DNA of 64,000 nt from Aphelocoma coerulescens (taxonomy: Eukaryota; Chordata; Aves; Passeriformes; Corvidae), in the NCBI RefSeq assembly GCF_041296385.1, contig NC_091022.1, positions 19,549,967 to 19,613,966 on the forward strand, written 5' to 3'. The stretch's first letter is position 1. Each line of letters begins with the position of its first letter. Below the pieces are notes generated by a model. That model made no database searches. It was not told the DNA's origin and saw only the letters and a program-made list of their open reading frames with translations. The position numbers and the translations under genes were made by a program. Positions 24,501-38,800 of this stretch are shown here, piece by piece.

Positions 24501-27500
24501 GTAAGACACTCTTAATGATTTAGGTTTGTGTGAAATATAAGCAGGAAAGGGTGAAAAGTACTTCCTCTTCCCCTGCAGCGTTCCGGGAGGACATCAGGTA
24601 AAGCAGCAATATGGGTGTAACCCACTGACTTAGTAGGATTTAAAGCCTCTTCCCTCCACATTCTTGTCTAGAGGCCCTTTGAACTCAAAACAAGCAAACA
24701 GCCCCCCCACGACAGTTAGAGGAATAGCCTCTGAGGCAGTAGGCCTGCTAAGCTTCTACTTTACTGCAGCTTTGAAACAGGAAAAGACAAGAAGGTGCTC
24801 CATGAAAGACTATATTCTTTCAGCCACTCTAGTCTGAGAACAAAGGGAACCTCCTTTTTGTCTAATAAAGACTGAAGTGAAGAAAGAGACAATGTCGCTG
24901 TTAGAATTCTCTCACTAATTGCCCAGAAAGTAAAAAAAAAAAAGCCCCAACAGTCACAGTTAAGGGGATAAAAAAATCTCAGGAAGATAATGAGGAGATA
25001 AAAAATATTTTATAATCATGCTCACTGAAGGAACCTGGCCCTCTGACATCTCCCAGCGTCTCCTGCACTATAAGGGAGAGTTAAGGGACAGCTTCAGAGA
25101 AAGAAAACGGTTCTGTAATTGTATTTATTGAGAAAGTAAATACATTCCTGCACTGCAGAGGATGTTAGGACAACATTTATCATGCTATGATACTTTGTCT
25201 TTTCTACTGTAATTTTAGTTCCCTTCGTATATTTGAAGGGGAAAATTCCACCAATATTACAATATATTACAACTTCCACCATGCTTGCAATGGCACCTGC
25301 TGAATACTCTGGAAGAGATTTTCTGAATAAATGAGAACTCTTAAATGAGTTATATAAACATTTTGCTTTGGGGAAATGAATGTAATAAGAGCAATAAAAT
25401 AACCTCAGATACACTTTGGGAGGCTTATATCAGCAGTATTCAGTTTTCATAAAACAGTGAAAAACAATCTGCTTTCCAACAACTACCCCTGTTATCAGTC
25501 TGCAGTGATGACAGCTGCAGCTAGCTGAAATCTTTTCTTCTTAGTGTCCTGATCCAGCTGTAGTTCCAATCCAGTCAGTTTATGTAAGCTTCTGGATTTG
25601 TGTAAAGAAAACTAAGAGAGAAAAACAGAAAAGAATTTCATCAATCTCAATCCCAAGATTCCACTTGAAGATAATGGAGATCATACAGATTATTAGGCAA
25701 GTGCTGGAAGGGACAGGTTTTATAAAGCAAGCATGAGCGAAGAGCTCTCCAGGCTTTGTATCATGAAGAACCCTATCATTGACGAATCAAGGAGTCAATA
25801 TTTGTTTATTTAAAATATCAAACACGTCTAAGGTTTGATCAAAACTCTTGCTTACGTTTCATCCCTTTGATCTCCCCCTCTAGAGAAAGTCTTCCACATT
25901 CAACATTTTAACCAAGTGCACATAGTCTTTTTACTTTAACACCAAGAAACATATCTTCAAAACTCCAGACTGATTTCTCAGCAGTTGCATAACAGGTTGC
26001 CACACTAATGCAGAGAAAACTTTGTTATGTAAGTGGATATACAAATCTACAAGTTAGCCCATTAAATTCAAGCAGTACTTTGTGACATTCCTAAAACATG
26101 GTCTGTACAGAGATGGAAAAAACAGTGGAAAATTGATCAATAGGCCAGAAAAGATTTTTTGTATTTTCTTGCCTTTCTTTAATTCCAACACAGTATAAAT
26201 GGGTGAAATTTTATTTATTATAAAATTCCTGCTTCTGCCATAGTGATTATTTAGGTTTACAATCTGAGCTTTACTGCTTGATGAATCCAAAGTGAACAAA
26301 TTGTTTACTGTTGCTTATTCTGCATCACTTGAAGCCTTTCTAAAGAATTTTTAATGAGAAACATGAAGCTTGATATGTGCAATTTAGAACTGATTTTGGT
26401 GATAACAGCATTGGGTCACAGTGCATATGACCATGGGTAAATTGTGTAACCATGTGATACACAACTTTATTATGCCCCTTTTATGTTTTCACCTGCCCTC
26501 CGCCTATGAATCCATCTCTCCCAGGGCTTCCTCTTCAAAAATTGAAGCAGGTTCCCACAGCTGCCATTAAAACAACAACAAAAAAATTATACCTCCTTCA
26601 GAATCCTCCTTTCCTTGTCCACTGGAAGTGGGATTTCATCTGAAGTTACAGTCTCCCAGTGTAGGGAAGGGAAGAATCAGTCCAATGACAGCTTGCTTAG
26701 ATGTTCAAATGTCATGTCTAAATGTGGTTAACGCAGGAGTCCACAAGGTTACAAAGTCTCAACCACCAGGAGGGGATGATTCCTAATATAACCAGGAATA
26801 CTCTTCTAACAGATGGCACTATTCAGAGATATGATTTTCAATCATAATGGACCTATGGAAAAAGATAAAGATATTTTTTAAAAGGACTAAAAGTACTACT
26901 GGAATAGTCAGCATTCTACAGACAGGAAAATTCAAGCTATAATGTCAATCAGTATGTTTTGAAAATCCTTCCACTTAAAGTTTTGAAGGTTTTCTGTACT
27001 GCAATACGCCGCAATATTGTGTGTTCCATAGCTGTTATGTACAAGATTTTGCTGGCAATTAAATGTCATGGAGTTTTAATTTTTAGTGGGGCAGCTATAC
27101 TAAACTTGGATATGTGTTTCTTTTACAGAAAACTATATGCATTTCTCTAAAGGAAATATGTAATTTATGTTAATAAAGGAATGCAAATTAGCAGAATAAA
27201 CATTATGGTAATTAACAACTCATGTGCTTATATAGAAATAAGTAGATATTTGCCAGTGATTTTGCTTAAAATGTATGATCAGATTAAGATAGGGAACAAA
27301 CCTCTCACTGTAATTGCAACCTATTTTTGATATACCTGACTGTATTTACTACTTTCTCATATTTCATTTCTGACTCCCATGTTCAAAGGTAAAAAGAACA
27401 GACTAGGTGTGTATGGCATTTTTAAAACATTTTTTCATGACAAAACCCTGTTTTAGTGTGGACATCATCTCTTTATTGTTATGTTTTTAAAGGCTATATG

Positions 27501-30500
27501 AAGTGGATTTGAGGAGTTTCTAAAAATCCCTGCATATTCTGTCCAGCCGAAGTTTGCTTCATTTTAAATCATTACACTTCAAGAGACTTCATGGCTAGAG
27601 AGAAAAAAACCCCCCATTTTTAACAAATTATAAGAAGCATACACTCTACATGGCAATATGTGTATTTGTACAGATAAAACTGTATAAAAGCTTCTAACGA
27701 TGTACTTGGCACCAGCATAATAAAAAATAATTCTTACTCCAAACATTCTTCCAAAATTAAATTTTGCACTAAGGGACAATAATCCTTCTAGAAAATGTGA
27801 CTTGTAGCTACAATAAATCTCCGTACTTTTCATTCTCAGGTCCATGCCTGTATCCCCAGAAACAGACACTGTCTAAAAATGGCCCAATTTAAAAACACAA
27901 CTAGGTACTCTTTTTTTCTTTGCCTAACTTTTTGTGATGTTATTTTCTAAATATTAAATAATTTTAACGTAATGTTTTGTATGTAGCACATGCACAGCAT
28001 ATATTACAGCAGAGGTTTGTAGAGCAAGAGTTTCTTCTGACTCTGTCTATAGAAATTCCATATGTTTTTAAAAGAAGAGAACAAAACGTTGTCATTTTTC
28101 TTCCACTAGCAAGGACTCTTTGTTGTACTCTATGGGCAATCCCACATAAATATGGAAAAAATGGCAATTGCAGCTGGACTGAGCTTCCAGATGAATAGCT
28201 TAGCCAGCTGCAAAGTCATGACCTCATCTGGTTTCCAGGGTCTTATGTATGACTGATTCTTGTCTGTAGAATGTTTTTTAATCCCTTAAACCATAAAAAA
28301 TTAAAAACCCACCCAAAACACCAGTATATCATCACTGGATGAATACCTTGTTTGTTATGTAAAATAGTTGTTATGTAGTATGTCTTCAATGAAAAGTAAA
28401 TTCCCCTTGACATATAAATAGAATACTTGCAGACCTGATGGAAAAAAGAATTTGGAGAAATAACACTATTAAGCATGCCATGTGCAAAAAGGATTCCATT
28501 GAAAGAATTCTAATGTGTCCTGAAGTTTTTCTCATAAATAATTAAAAAGAAAAGGTGTAGTAACAACAATGTAAAAAATCAGGAATTTATAATCTCTAGC
28601 TCCATGAACCTGACTTTGCAGTGACTTTCACGATTCTAACTGAAATCAAAATGTCTTCCTTTGTTTTATCCACATGCAATTGCCTTTGTAGCAACAATGT
28701 AGACAGACTTGCAGAATTTCTAAATAAAGAAATGTGTGAATAATATAACCACTTGACTTTGATGAAGAAACCCAGAGTTAAGGCCACCAGTAAATGCTAA
28801 AGACCTGATTTTGTTTGTTATACTCTCGTTTAAATAAGACATAGCAATGAAGTTTATGGGCTGCAGGATAGGACTAGTGGTCTAAGGTTGCATGTCTTTT
28901 TGAGTCCACCAGTCAGGAAATTATGTACATTGTAAGAAAAATTGAAAAAGATTTCTCAGTATTTAAGGTTTACAATTCATGCCTTTTTTTCAAATGGATG
29001 AGTTATTGCTGTTCAATCTGAGAGAAAAGGAGGGTAATGTACAATGCACAACATATCGAAAAAATTGGACAGCTTGCCATTGTGCAGAATTGATTATCAA
29101 CAGAAACTGTGCACCACTGAAGTCAAGTGCATTCACAATCCAGAGCAGTGTGTTTGAGTTTTTCAGTATTTTGTGGTGTTCAAACACACTTAACTCTTGA
29201 CTATTACCTTGAAGACAGAGAGAAAGTACCATGTGGTAATCCAAAGGATACATAACTCCAAAATCTAAATAATTATTTAAAATCTTTTACTTGAGTATAG
29301 ACTAATTTATGATATCCATACACAGAGTTCTGAATAAGTACTTTGCAGTGCTGTAAACTTTGGGAATAAATTTATTATAATTTGTGGCATCAGAAAACAC
29401 TACGAGATTATTTTAAAAGAGCTGAAAAATGAGAATGTTGGAATTGTAGAATCAAAAAAGGTCAGTTCTTTCAATTTCTTAAGCTTTGAGTTAGGTTTAC
29501 AAGCCCCATTATTATTAGCAGACCTGTGAAGTTGAATCGAGTCTCATCTCATTTACTGTGCACAAGACTGGGAAAATGCTCTGATAACCTGGCTTTTTGA
29601 ATCTCTATTATTTTTATTTTAATCCTATAGAAGTAGAAAGAAATCAAGATGAGACAGTAAGCATCTTAACCAGTGTTGATGTTGCAGGTTGATTTGCTGT
29701 CCCAAGAAATTCAGAAATACTGCTGTAAAAATGCAAGTTATGTTTAAGAAAGATTAATGCAAAGTTATGTATCTTTCTGCTAAAATAGTTAACACAGCAA
29801 AACTGAATGGCACAGCATCTAGTGATTGGACCCTGAATTGCATGTGAAGTTAATGATAGTTCTTATCTCATATGCACTTTGCAGTATAAGACACCAATGC
29901 TGGTACATTAATTTTGAAGGGAGTAAGATAAAAGTTCTGGAACAGTGTGAAATGTTTAATTGCACATGTATCAAAAGCAAATTTTTCCATGAAGTCATGG
30001 ACCCTGAAGAAATAATCGACAGTTTGAACTGTCACTTTGCAAAATCCTTGTCAGAGGATTATACCCATACATGCTAATAGGCAAGAAACAGAGGTTAAGA
30101 TCTGGTTGAAATGAAGAAACATGACAAAAAAAAGCAAAGGTTTTATTATTGAGAACAGAAGTAATTCAGGGTCTTTTTTCTCGTTCTACTGAGAGTCATC
30201 TCTCTAAGAGGAAAAAATCTTTTGTGTAAGGATGCAGATAAAATTTTGGTAGAAATAACTTGAAAACTGACTTAGGAACAGCTATCAAAGGACTTTATGC
30301 TGTATGATAGAATCAAAATAAACAAAATACCAATTTGTAAAGGTAGCAGCCCATTTTTTTGTAACAGTGTCAAACTTTCAAATAGGCCTCACTTCCACCT
30401 CAAAAATTGTTGGTACTGCTTTTATATACAGGCTTCATTTGTATGCAGCTTATGAATATGAATTGTTGGTTTTGAAGTCTTACATGGTAAAAAAGTGGCA

Positions 30501-31860
30501 TGCAGAGATATTCCAAAACAGTTCTAAAAATATCTGTTACCTTTTAGTATATTTCCACTTTTAGGGAGGCTTAGAGCCACAGATAAGCATTCCCAGTGTG
30601 AGAAGTGTAGATCTCTAGGAAGATAAAATTACTGAAAGACAACTGGGCCCCTGTCTGCGCTAAAACTGCTTCATTGCACCAACTGAAGTTTTGAATTGCC
30701 TTATTGAAAGAAATCAACTTTTAAAAGGACATTCTGACATTCAGTGGTAAAGCAAGTGGATGATGAAGAAGCAATAACTTTTAGTGTGAAATTTAAAAAA
30801 ATCAGTAATGCTTTCAGATGACATGCTGAATTCCATCACTCTGAAAGGTACCTTTAAAACTTTTTAAAACATATTTTTCATAGCGAAATTTTCCAACTCT
30901 TATTTTAGAAAATTTTATATAATTGATACATATTTAATTAGGGATTAGGAAGCCATAAGAGAAAGAAGTAGGAAACAATCTAAAGCCTCTTTCCAGAATG
31001 TAAGGAGTTGTGAGAACTGCAGAATTAAGTGAAATATTTACTTTTATTTTTAATCTCGACGTGATATATAACCTATTTCTGAGGTTGAAAACTTATCCTT
31101 ATGGCAAATAAATGTAAGAATCTCCATGTTGAAACAACAAAGTTTTAAGAAATGAATTAATTCTTTCAAAATGCGGGATGGAGTGTTGGTTATTTTGCTG
31201 TGAATGACTATATTATGTGCTGGATGTGAACATCTTCTTCAATTATCTTCATGATGTACTGAGTGTATATATGACAAATGCAGAGAATGAATAGATTATT
31301 GGTATTTTAGCAAAAACCTCTGAATTCAGGAAATGTCGAGAAGAACGCTGTGAAACTGAGGTAAACACTGCCTTGCTTTCCTGTATGAAAAAGAAAATTG
31401 GTAATCAAGTCCTGAAAAATCCCGAGTCTCTAACCAATATGGAAGACTGTTGGCATTTAAGAGCCCTCTGGAATAAGTATTGTATTCTTTAAGCAATTTA
31501 TTTTACCTACAGGACTCCATTTTCCTCTCATGCTTTTTTAAAAGCTCTATCTGACTGACACTGAGTACCCTGTATTTGTTTCTTTGCATGGTGTTGAATG
31601 CATGGCATGTCTCATTTCCCAATCACTCTTGGCAAAATGTACATTTTGTAGTCACATCTCAGTCTTATAGGAGACAACACAAAAATTAGAAATATTCTTT
31701 TCTTGTGTACCTGCTCAGAAATGGGAGCAGACACATGAAGCTGTGGTAGCTCTTGCTAATAGGCCAACTGTAACACAGAGTGAGACTCAAAGTAACGTCT
31801 GGCTACCTAATTAACCTCCCTTCACTATCCAAATTTGAAGCAAAAAAGTAAAATTAACAA
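21591..31860. other. Non-coding, no gene seen
   Basis: More than 10 kb of AT-rich DNA with dense stop codons in all frames. The longest open frames, for example near 25094-25414 on the minus strand, have the composition of random AT-rich translation and show no domain. No transposable element was recognised. Confidence 0.55.
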
Positions 31861-32240
31861 ATGATTTAGGTCAGGTAAGCCTTATTAGTCTTTTAGTATA
31901 GGTCAGGTACAGCTGGCTAATTGTGAGAAACACACTTTAATTGCTGTCAATCTAGTTAGATAGCTGTGTGATAAACCAACTTTTCTTTTATTACACTTCC
32001 ACACTTTAATGCCAGGCTATTTAAGCACCAGTTCCCATCATTGGCCCTTGTGTAATCAGACATTTCTGTTTCTGGATTAATTTAAGATTTAAAAAAAAAG
32101 CACGGTGGTAATAATCAAGTCTTCTGGCAACAATTATATTATTAGAGCAAATTCTACTTATGGTCAATATATGCTATAAAGTAAAGCTTTACAGCACCTT
32201 TATATTTTTGCAGGCAGGCCCGTTTCAGATAGAAGGAACA
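31861..32240. promoter_or_regulatory. Possible enhancer-like non-coding element
   Basis: This stretch is rich in TAAT/ATTA words within mixed-composition sequence, for example GGCTAATTGTGAG, TTTAATTGCTGTCAA and GGATTAATTTAAG, with long runs free of simple repeats. Homeodomain-type words of this kind are common in vertebrate developmental enhancers, but they are also common by chance in AT-rich DNA. The call is speculative and rests on appearance only. Confidence 0.2.
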
Positions 32241-32819
32241 CTTGCTGATCTAAGATGCAAATACTAAAGAGTTGCTTCAAACCAGGTAGACATGGAAGTG
32301 CTGTTTTTCACTCCACATTGTCACTGGACAGACAAAGGAGTAGCTGCAAGTGCCATTGGAGCCAAAGTGAGGAGCAGTTTGAAGGGATACAAGAACTAAC
32401 AGTTTTACCCAAAGACTGTCAGGGAATGGAAATATGGAAATATGTAATTAACAGATGGGTTAAACAGGCACATGTGCTAATAGATTTGATCTGATAAAGG
32501 AGACCAAGAGCAGCAACTGAAATCAAGGAGTTGGTATGGGCTGAGAGATTCTTGTGGCCAGTAAGTCTTGTTTCTTAAGTGTTACAGCTGTTTATTGTTA
32601 GCTTTCACATTATGTTTGGCATTTGGTATGATTTTCCTTTAAGTGGGAGCCTCATCCTGCCTTTATAGTTACAAAGAAAGCTAGAAATTAGATAATTAGG
32701 TTTTAAATCCCATCTGTTTTTGAAGGAACCTAGATGTGTCACTGCCTCAGCTAAAGGTGCCGTCAAGCTCTCCTACTGCATCCACAAGCAGGTACAGTTA
32801 ATGTGACAACAATCTATTT

Positions 32820-32851
32820 ATACATAGGCATACATACATATATATGTATGT
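32820..32851. repeat. TACA/TATA-rich simple repeat
   Basis: Words of the type TACATA run into ATATATATGTATGT, giving a partly self-complementary simple repeat. Confidence 0.7.
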
Positions 32852-35800
32852 CAGGGCTCAGGCAAAGATTTTAGCATGCTTTGTTTTGGCCTTGACATCC
32901 TCATCAAGCCTGACAACAGGATTGCTAGTGGAAGCCAGTTTTAGTACATATCTCTTTTAATCTTTTCATAATAGTACGGATAAAGACTGACAAAAGAATG
33001 CAGCAATATGTGTGAAATTAATAGCTAATTTTGTGATTTGGATATGAGTCAGCAAATTGGTCAATACCTGTGATACTGTTTACTTTCCTGGTGCATATCT
33101 GTGTGCCTGTAGGGTGACTGTTGAATGCTGACTTTTTAATCCGCTGTGAATTTGCTGCCTGTAGGAAGCTGCTGCTATTTTGTGTTCAATTCAGGTGCAG
33201 CCTGTCCTTGCTGAAGACAGGCTCTTCTTCCTTTCTTTCTTTGGTCTTGCTTTGTTCCCTTAGTCTTAAATATGGAAATACGTATTTTTTCTTTGAAAAG
33301 GGCAAGCATAATTCTTTACTAGTTCAGTAGCTATGTAATCATTTTATTGCTAACAAAATGGCTTTCATATTTCTGCAAAGGTAAGATGTTAAATGTGGGC
33401 ACAGAACTATTTTTCTTTTTCAGGCATGTATCTTACTGAGAAAAATTCTCCTCTTTTGGTGCTATTTTGACTATCATATGTGTAAAAATCCCCTATAGCA
33501 AATAAGCTCCTTGTGAGTTATACTTTATCTCAGCTAAGTGAAAAAAAATCTGCCGGTTTTATTGGGGAAATTTTGTGGTTGTTTAGAATCAATCAGAAGT
33601 ATCTTGTGGTTTTTTATCTTTCTTATGAGTTAATAATATATTTTTAGTCTCTTACATTATCGGGTTTTGATAATAGCTAGAGTAGTTATTGGTCAACTAT
33701 ATATAAACATTGAGATTGCTGTTAAAATATTTTGTCCCCTGGAAATCTGATAAGTGAGTAAAGTTACGGAATTAAGATACCTGAAATAAGACACTGTTCA
33801 GACACTTTACTCCTTTTCTAGCATCGTACACATAATACTTGTCTAAGTAAATATTTCAAAGTGAAGTTTAAACTTCTTAAAAGGAAGATAAGTTAAGCAT
33901 GTGCTTTGAAGGTTATGGAAGTCTTTGTTGAAGATTTATCCCAATTCTAAAGTCGAATACATTTCACATGATTACAGAATGGTAAAATGCAGAATTTTTC
34001 TTTCACCTGTTATTTTGTCCCTTATTACCTACTGGATCACACAAATTGCTTTTTTAAAAGATATATTAGATACAAAATTATTTATTTACAGTTCTATTCC
34101 TCTCAAGTGAATGTAACATTCTGCAGAACTGGGTTTATTGTCAGTGTCAGGTTCTAATTTGATCACATAATAAATTAATTTATCCTACAGTTGTTAAAAT
34201 AAAACAAATTTACAAAGACATTTTAGCCTGGAATACTCTATTAAACCTGTCTCATGGCTTTATTTCTTAAAAATATCTGTCAAGCAGACAGTTAAAAATG
34301 AAGTTGTCCTTTTTGTTTTCATTTAGAAGTAAAAATATGTATTCTGTCTGTGAGTGGAGTTTTCAGCAGCTCACAGTGATAGGCTAATACTCTGGACAGA
34401 TAATATGCTTGAAAATGTCAACCATAATGGAAAAAAGAAAACTCAAAAAAGCAAAAATTGACCAGAGGTGCTGTGAGAGGTCTTATCCTCTCCAAGTTCA
34501 TCTATAGCAGCAAGACCTGAGGTAGGAGCATCATGCTGCTCTCGGGAGTCTGTTCTGTCACTGAGCTGCCATTCATTGGTCATAAACCTCCATGTAAACA
34601 GCATAATGTCAGTTCTTTTTGCCAGCCTAAGATAACAGTTTTTTATTACTGGAACTCTGCTGGAATGCTTTTCTTTCTGTTTTCCTTAACAGTCTGAAAT
34701 GTTACAGGATCTAGTTTAAAACTTATTAAAGTTTTGCAGCAGGGGATACCACCTGGGTCTCCCTGCTTCTTCTGGCAAAGCCTTTCTCACTCTGCTGATC
34801 AAAAGGTTCAAAATAACATTTTTCCCCCCTCCCTCATTGCTTGTCAATCAGAGACACAAGGGATTAGTAAACAGCAGCTTCTTCCATCAAAATTGGAATT
34901 TGAATCTCACATTGGTTGCTAAAGTTTTCAAATCTGTATTTTAAGCAGTAGCTAGTTTCTTGATAATTAAACCTGCAGTAATACAGAAAAATAGTTCAAA
35001 TCATTGTTACAAACTTCTCTAACTTTTCAGTAAATGCTTTCATTATCTGATGTCAGGAGAAAGTCAGTCTGCATTACAGGGAATAACTGATTCCTTGGTC
35101 CAGCTGGACTCTCTTGTGTTAGTGAAAAGGCAGCTTGCCAGACAGTTTGAGAAGTGAGAAGCCTTGGGAAGCTGTTCTTGTGCATGGGACTGTATTTGTG
35201 TAACAGTGTCCTGTGTCATGCCCTGCTAGCCTTTGAAACAAAGCCACTCTTCTTTTCAAAAGGAACCATGAGGTGAATTCACACAAAGGCCAATCCATTT
35301 ATAATCCAAATGTATGCTTAGTGCAGGTTATAATGTCTAAAATCTTGGCCACAATGGGACATTTCAGCCTTATGCCTCTTGAGGACAGGTCATCAGTCCA
35401 CTGACCTGAACTGAAACTACAGTTTTGGGTGCAGACAGGAAGTTAATCTCTGACAGTTGTTTTGGAGAAAAAAGGATAATATCTGCTTTGATTTGTGACA
35501 ATCAGGAGATTTAAGTAAAAATGGACACTATAGGAATGTTGTTTACCCACTAAAATATTGAAACAGAAATGTTTAGGTACCATGCAACACTTGCCCATCT
35601 TGTTACTAATACAACTGTCTGAATAGTGTTAATCAAATACTGCTTTTAAAAATCTTAGACATTTCACAAACTGCATGAAGCAAGCATTGTGAAATAAAAA
35701 TGATATTGCACAAATGCTTTATTGTTCATCACTGTAATTTAGGTGGCTTAGTTTTAATTTATTTCAGAAAGCACGTTTTTTTACTTTTAACAACCTTGGG

Positions 35801-38800
35801 TACATATGAGGTCTTTCAGATTTTGAGGGTATCTCTTTAAATCTAACTTTACTCATTTGTCTGCTTGCAAACCAATGAAGACAACAGAGGATTGCTATTG
35901 ATCACTTAAATCTATGTTTAAGGACTTCATTTAAATTAAATAGACTTTCCTCAATACAGACAATTCTTGTGTCTGTTATATGAGCAGGTAGAGAAGATGT
36001 AGAATGGTTTCATTGGTGTAGGCATTGACATAATGTAATTTTTGTTTTAAGTTCTTATAATCTGTAATTTGTGAGGCCGTAAAAAGTTGTTCAAAATTAC
36101 ATCACTATAGTCAACAGTCCGCTAACTCAAAACTGAGCCTGGATTGATCATAGGGTACAATATCAATTTGCAGAGAGGGTTTTTAAAATGTATGATTAAG
36201 CTTACTGAACTTTGTGTTTGCAAATGTAAAATCTTTCCTTACCTTCAATGCACACATATACATGCACAGAGAACATAAACAGAATACATGCAAAAGAGAT
36301 TAATAAGAATTGAACAGGCTTATCTGATATCCTTTACCCCTTCCAAACGAAAGCTTTGAATTCACTTGCCAAACAACTGCTGGGATGTGTTCAGAAAATT
36401 GAAATTTGTTTTGATCTACTGCAAATAGTGTATTTTTTTCTTTCTCCTCTTTATAGGAAAGCTATTGCACTAAACTGAACATAGATTGGGAGGTACCACT
36501 CTATAACTGCTCTAAAAGTAACAGAAAAATGTTTGACTAACCTTGTTTATATGCCGTAGAGTGCATATGAGAAATAGCTAAAATTCACTGTAGATGCAGT
36601 AACTTATGTAATTGGTGATCCTTATGTACAGATATAGTTTGGATGCACATGTTGTAGGGTAGACAGAGCAGCATGTGTAGTAGATTTTTCTCATCCATCT
36701 CCTTACCTTTTTCCTCTAAATGGAGAAAATGTTCCTACACTATACCTGGCAGACAACATTCAGTAGGTTCACCACTTTTATCAAGTTAGGGAAACAACAT
36801 GCTTCTAGTGAATTTTACAGTATGTGCACATAACCTGCTTTTCTGTTAATCTGGGACAGGAAAGGTAATCAGAATTCAAATTTGCCAAAACTCACTGTTG
36901 GGACTGGCACTTAAAAGCCCTAAAACTTCCATACACCTACACTGTTCTGCCTTTAAAATGGTTGGCAAGTTTAATCACCAACTAGAATCGATTTTGCAGC
37001 TCAAATGGGACCAACGCATGGCTGCAACTTCTTGTCAGATGTCCCTGTGAACTAAGCCTCTGTAGCTCTAAGTTTTAGCAAAGTGGAAAAGACCCAAATG
37101 TGTCTGAAGTAAATGTCTCCAAGTTTTTCTTTCCTAAGTACACATAATTCAAATAGTTCAATTGTAAATAAACAGACATGGTTAGCTCAGTTCCTCAGTC
37201 TGTGCAGTATGTGGCAATAACAAAATTATCGGACGTGTTGATCTGATTATAGCAACAAAGTAGATTTCCCATAACATCTTGTTCTGTGCTTGTTTACAGT
37301 ACTTCCCATTTTTTTTTAAGAGGATGGAGCTCATTGAAAATGGTACAGCCTTCCAGGAAAGTACATCTTACTTGAGATATGATAAACTTTGTTAGCTTTA
37401 GACTATTTGAGGTCATTATTAATTGTTCCTTGGGTAGTTTACAGAAACAGCTGGAAGCATAAACAGTAGCATTTTCCAGTAGCTTTTAGCAGTTGGCTTT
37501 TCTAACATGTTTTTCATCCTTTTTCCCCAAATGAACCAAAGAGAATAGTATTTGGACAAGCCCTGATAAATCAATAACTTAGTGCAGTTAGTTACACTTA
37601 TTTAGTGCAGTTAATATTAAGAGCTTGTAGGAGTTTCTTTGTATTTACTTCTTTATTCCCCCATCAGCCATTAAAGAACATTCTCATTTTCCACATGAAA
37701 GCTTCAGGAGCAATTTCACAGCGCAAACCCAACAAACTGAACACCACAAGATTAACTGACTATACTTCCTTGCATTTCTAGTTTGGCTCTGCCTGTAGGA
37801 TTTAAATTTGCACTACTCTTCTGAACAAACATAAAAAATTTAACTACATCCCAAATGCTTCATAGAGAAACTCTGTTCAATTTCTTCCATTTCTAGATTG
37901 CACATTCAAAGTAATTTCTCCTAAATTAAATGTTATTTGGTTATATTAGAATAATCAGGAAAACTTCAGATTTTAATAAAGTTATTTTAGACTAAAACAA
38001 TTGAGATGGGTTTAAAAATCCCCAAACCAACTAAAAAGTCTCAAGGCACAGGGAATGGAGGTAGTATTATAGTCACATAATCATATCCAAGCATCTTACA
38101 TTTTTCAGCCCTGCTAGGGTATAAACTGGTTTGCAACTTTTATCAAATGGTCCCGATAAATAGACAATTTTTTTTCCAGAGACTTTTTTTATATTTAGTA
38201 CAGCTGATCAAAGACAGAAGAGCTACTCAACCTTCATTTTGTGAAATAACAGCCTAACAGTTACCTTTTCAAAGCACCTGTCCTCACGTTGCTACTTCTC
38301 AGTCCTCCTTGTTACATGGACCAAATGGGCTTAAATACAACAGTATTGCCTGCATTATTTTAAATCACATTTTGCTGTTTCAGTAGGACTGGGGAGTTAT
38401 ATCCTCTAATGGCCATTTTATTTGTTTCCAGGTTTTCCATGAATTTACCAACATCTTCCTTGAACTACATGTTTTTCTAATCCAAATATCAAGGCTTCTT
38501 TTTCTAAATTAAATGTAATGACTTTTAACATTGCATTAGTATTTTTTTGTTTCTGCTGTGCTACTTCGATATTGGCAAGATTCAGTTCAAAAGAATGCTA
38601 TGAAGCCTTCATTAGGGAAATGTGATACCCAAGTCCTGGGATTTCAGCCAGGGGGAATCAATTGGTGATATATTCAAAGGAAAAAAGTGTAATGCAGTAC
38701 CTTCTTTGAACTCACATACACCACAGCAAACTCCTGAGATGTACAGGTAGAGAGCCTGGGCCTAGACTCGGTGGTTGTGTTCAGTAAATTCTTGCTCAAG

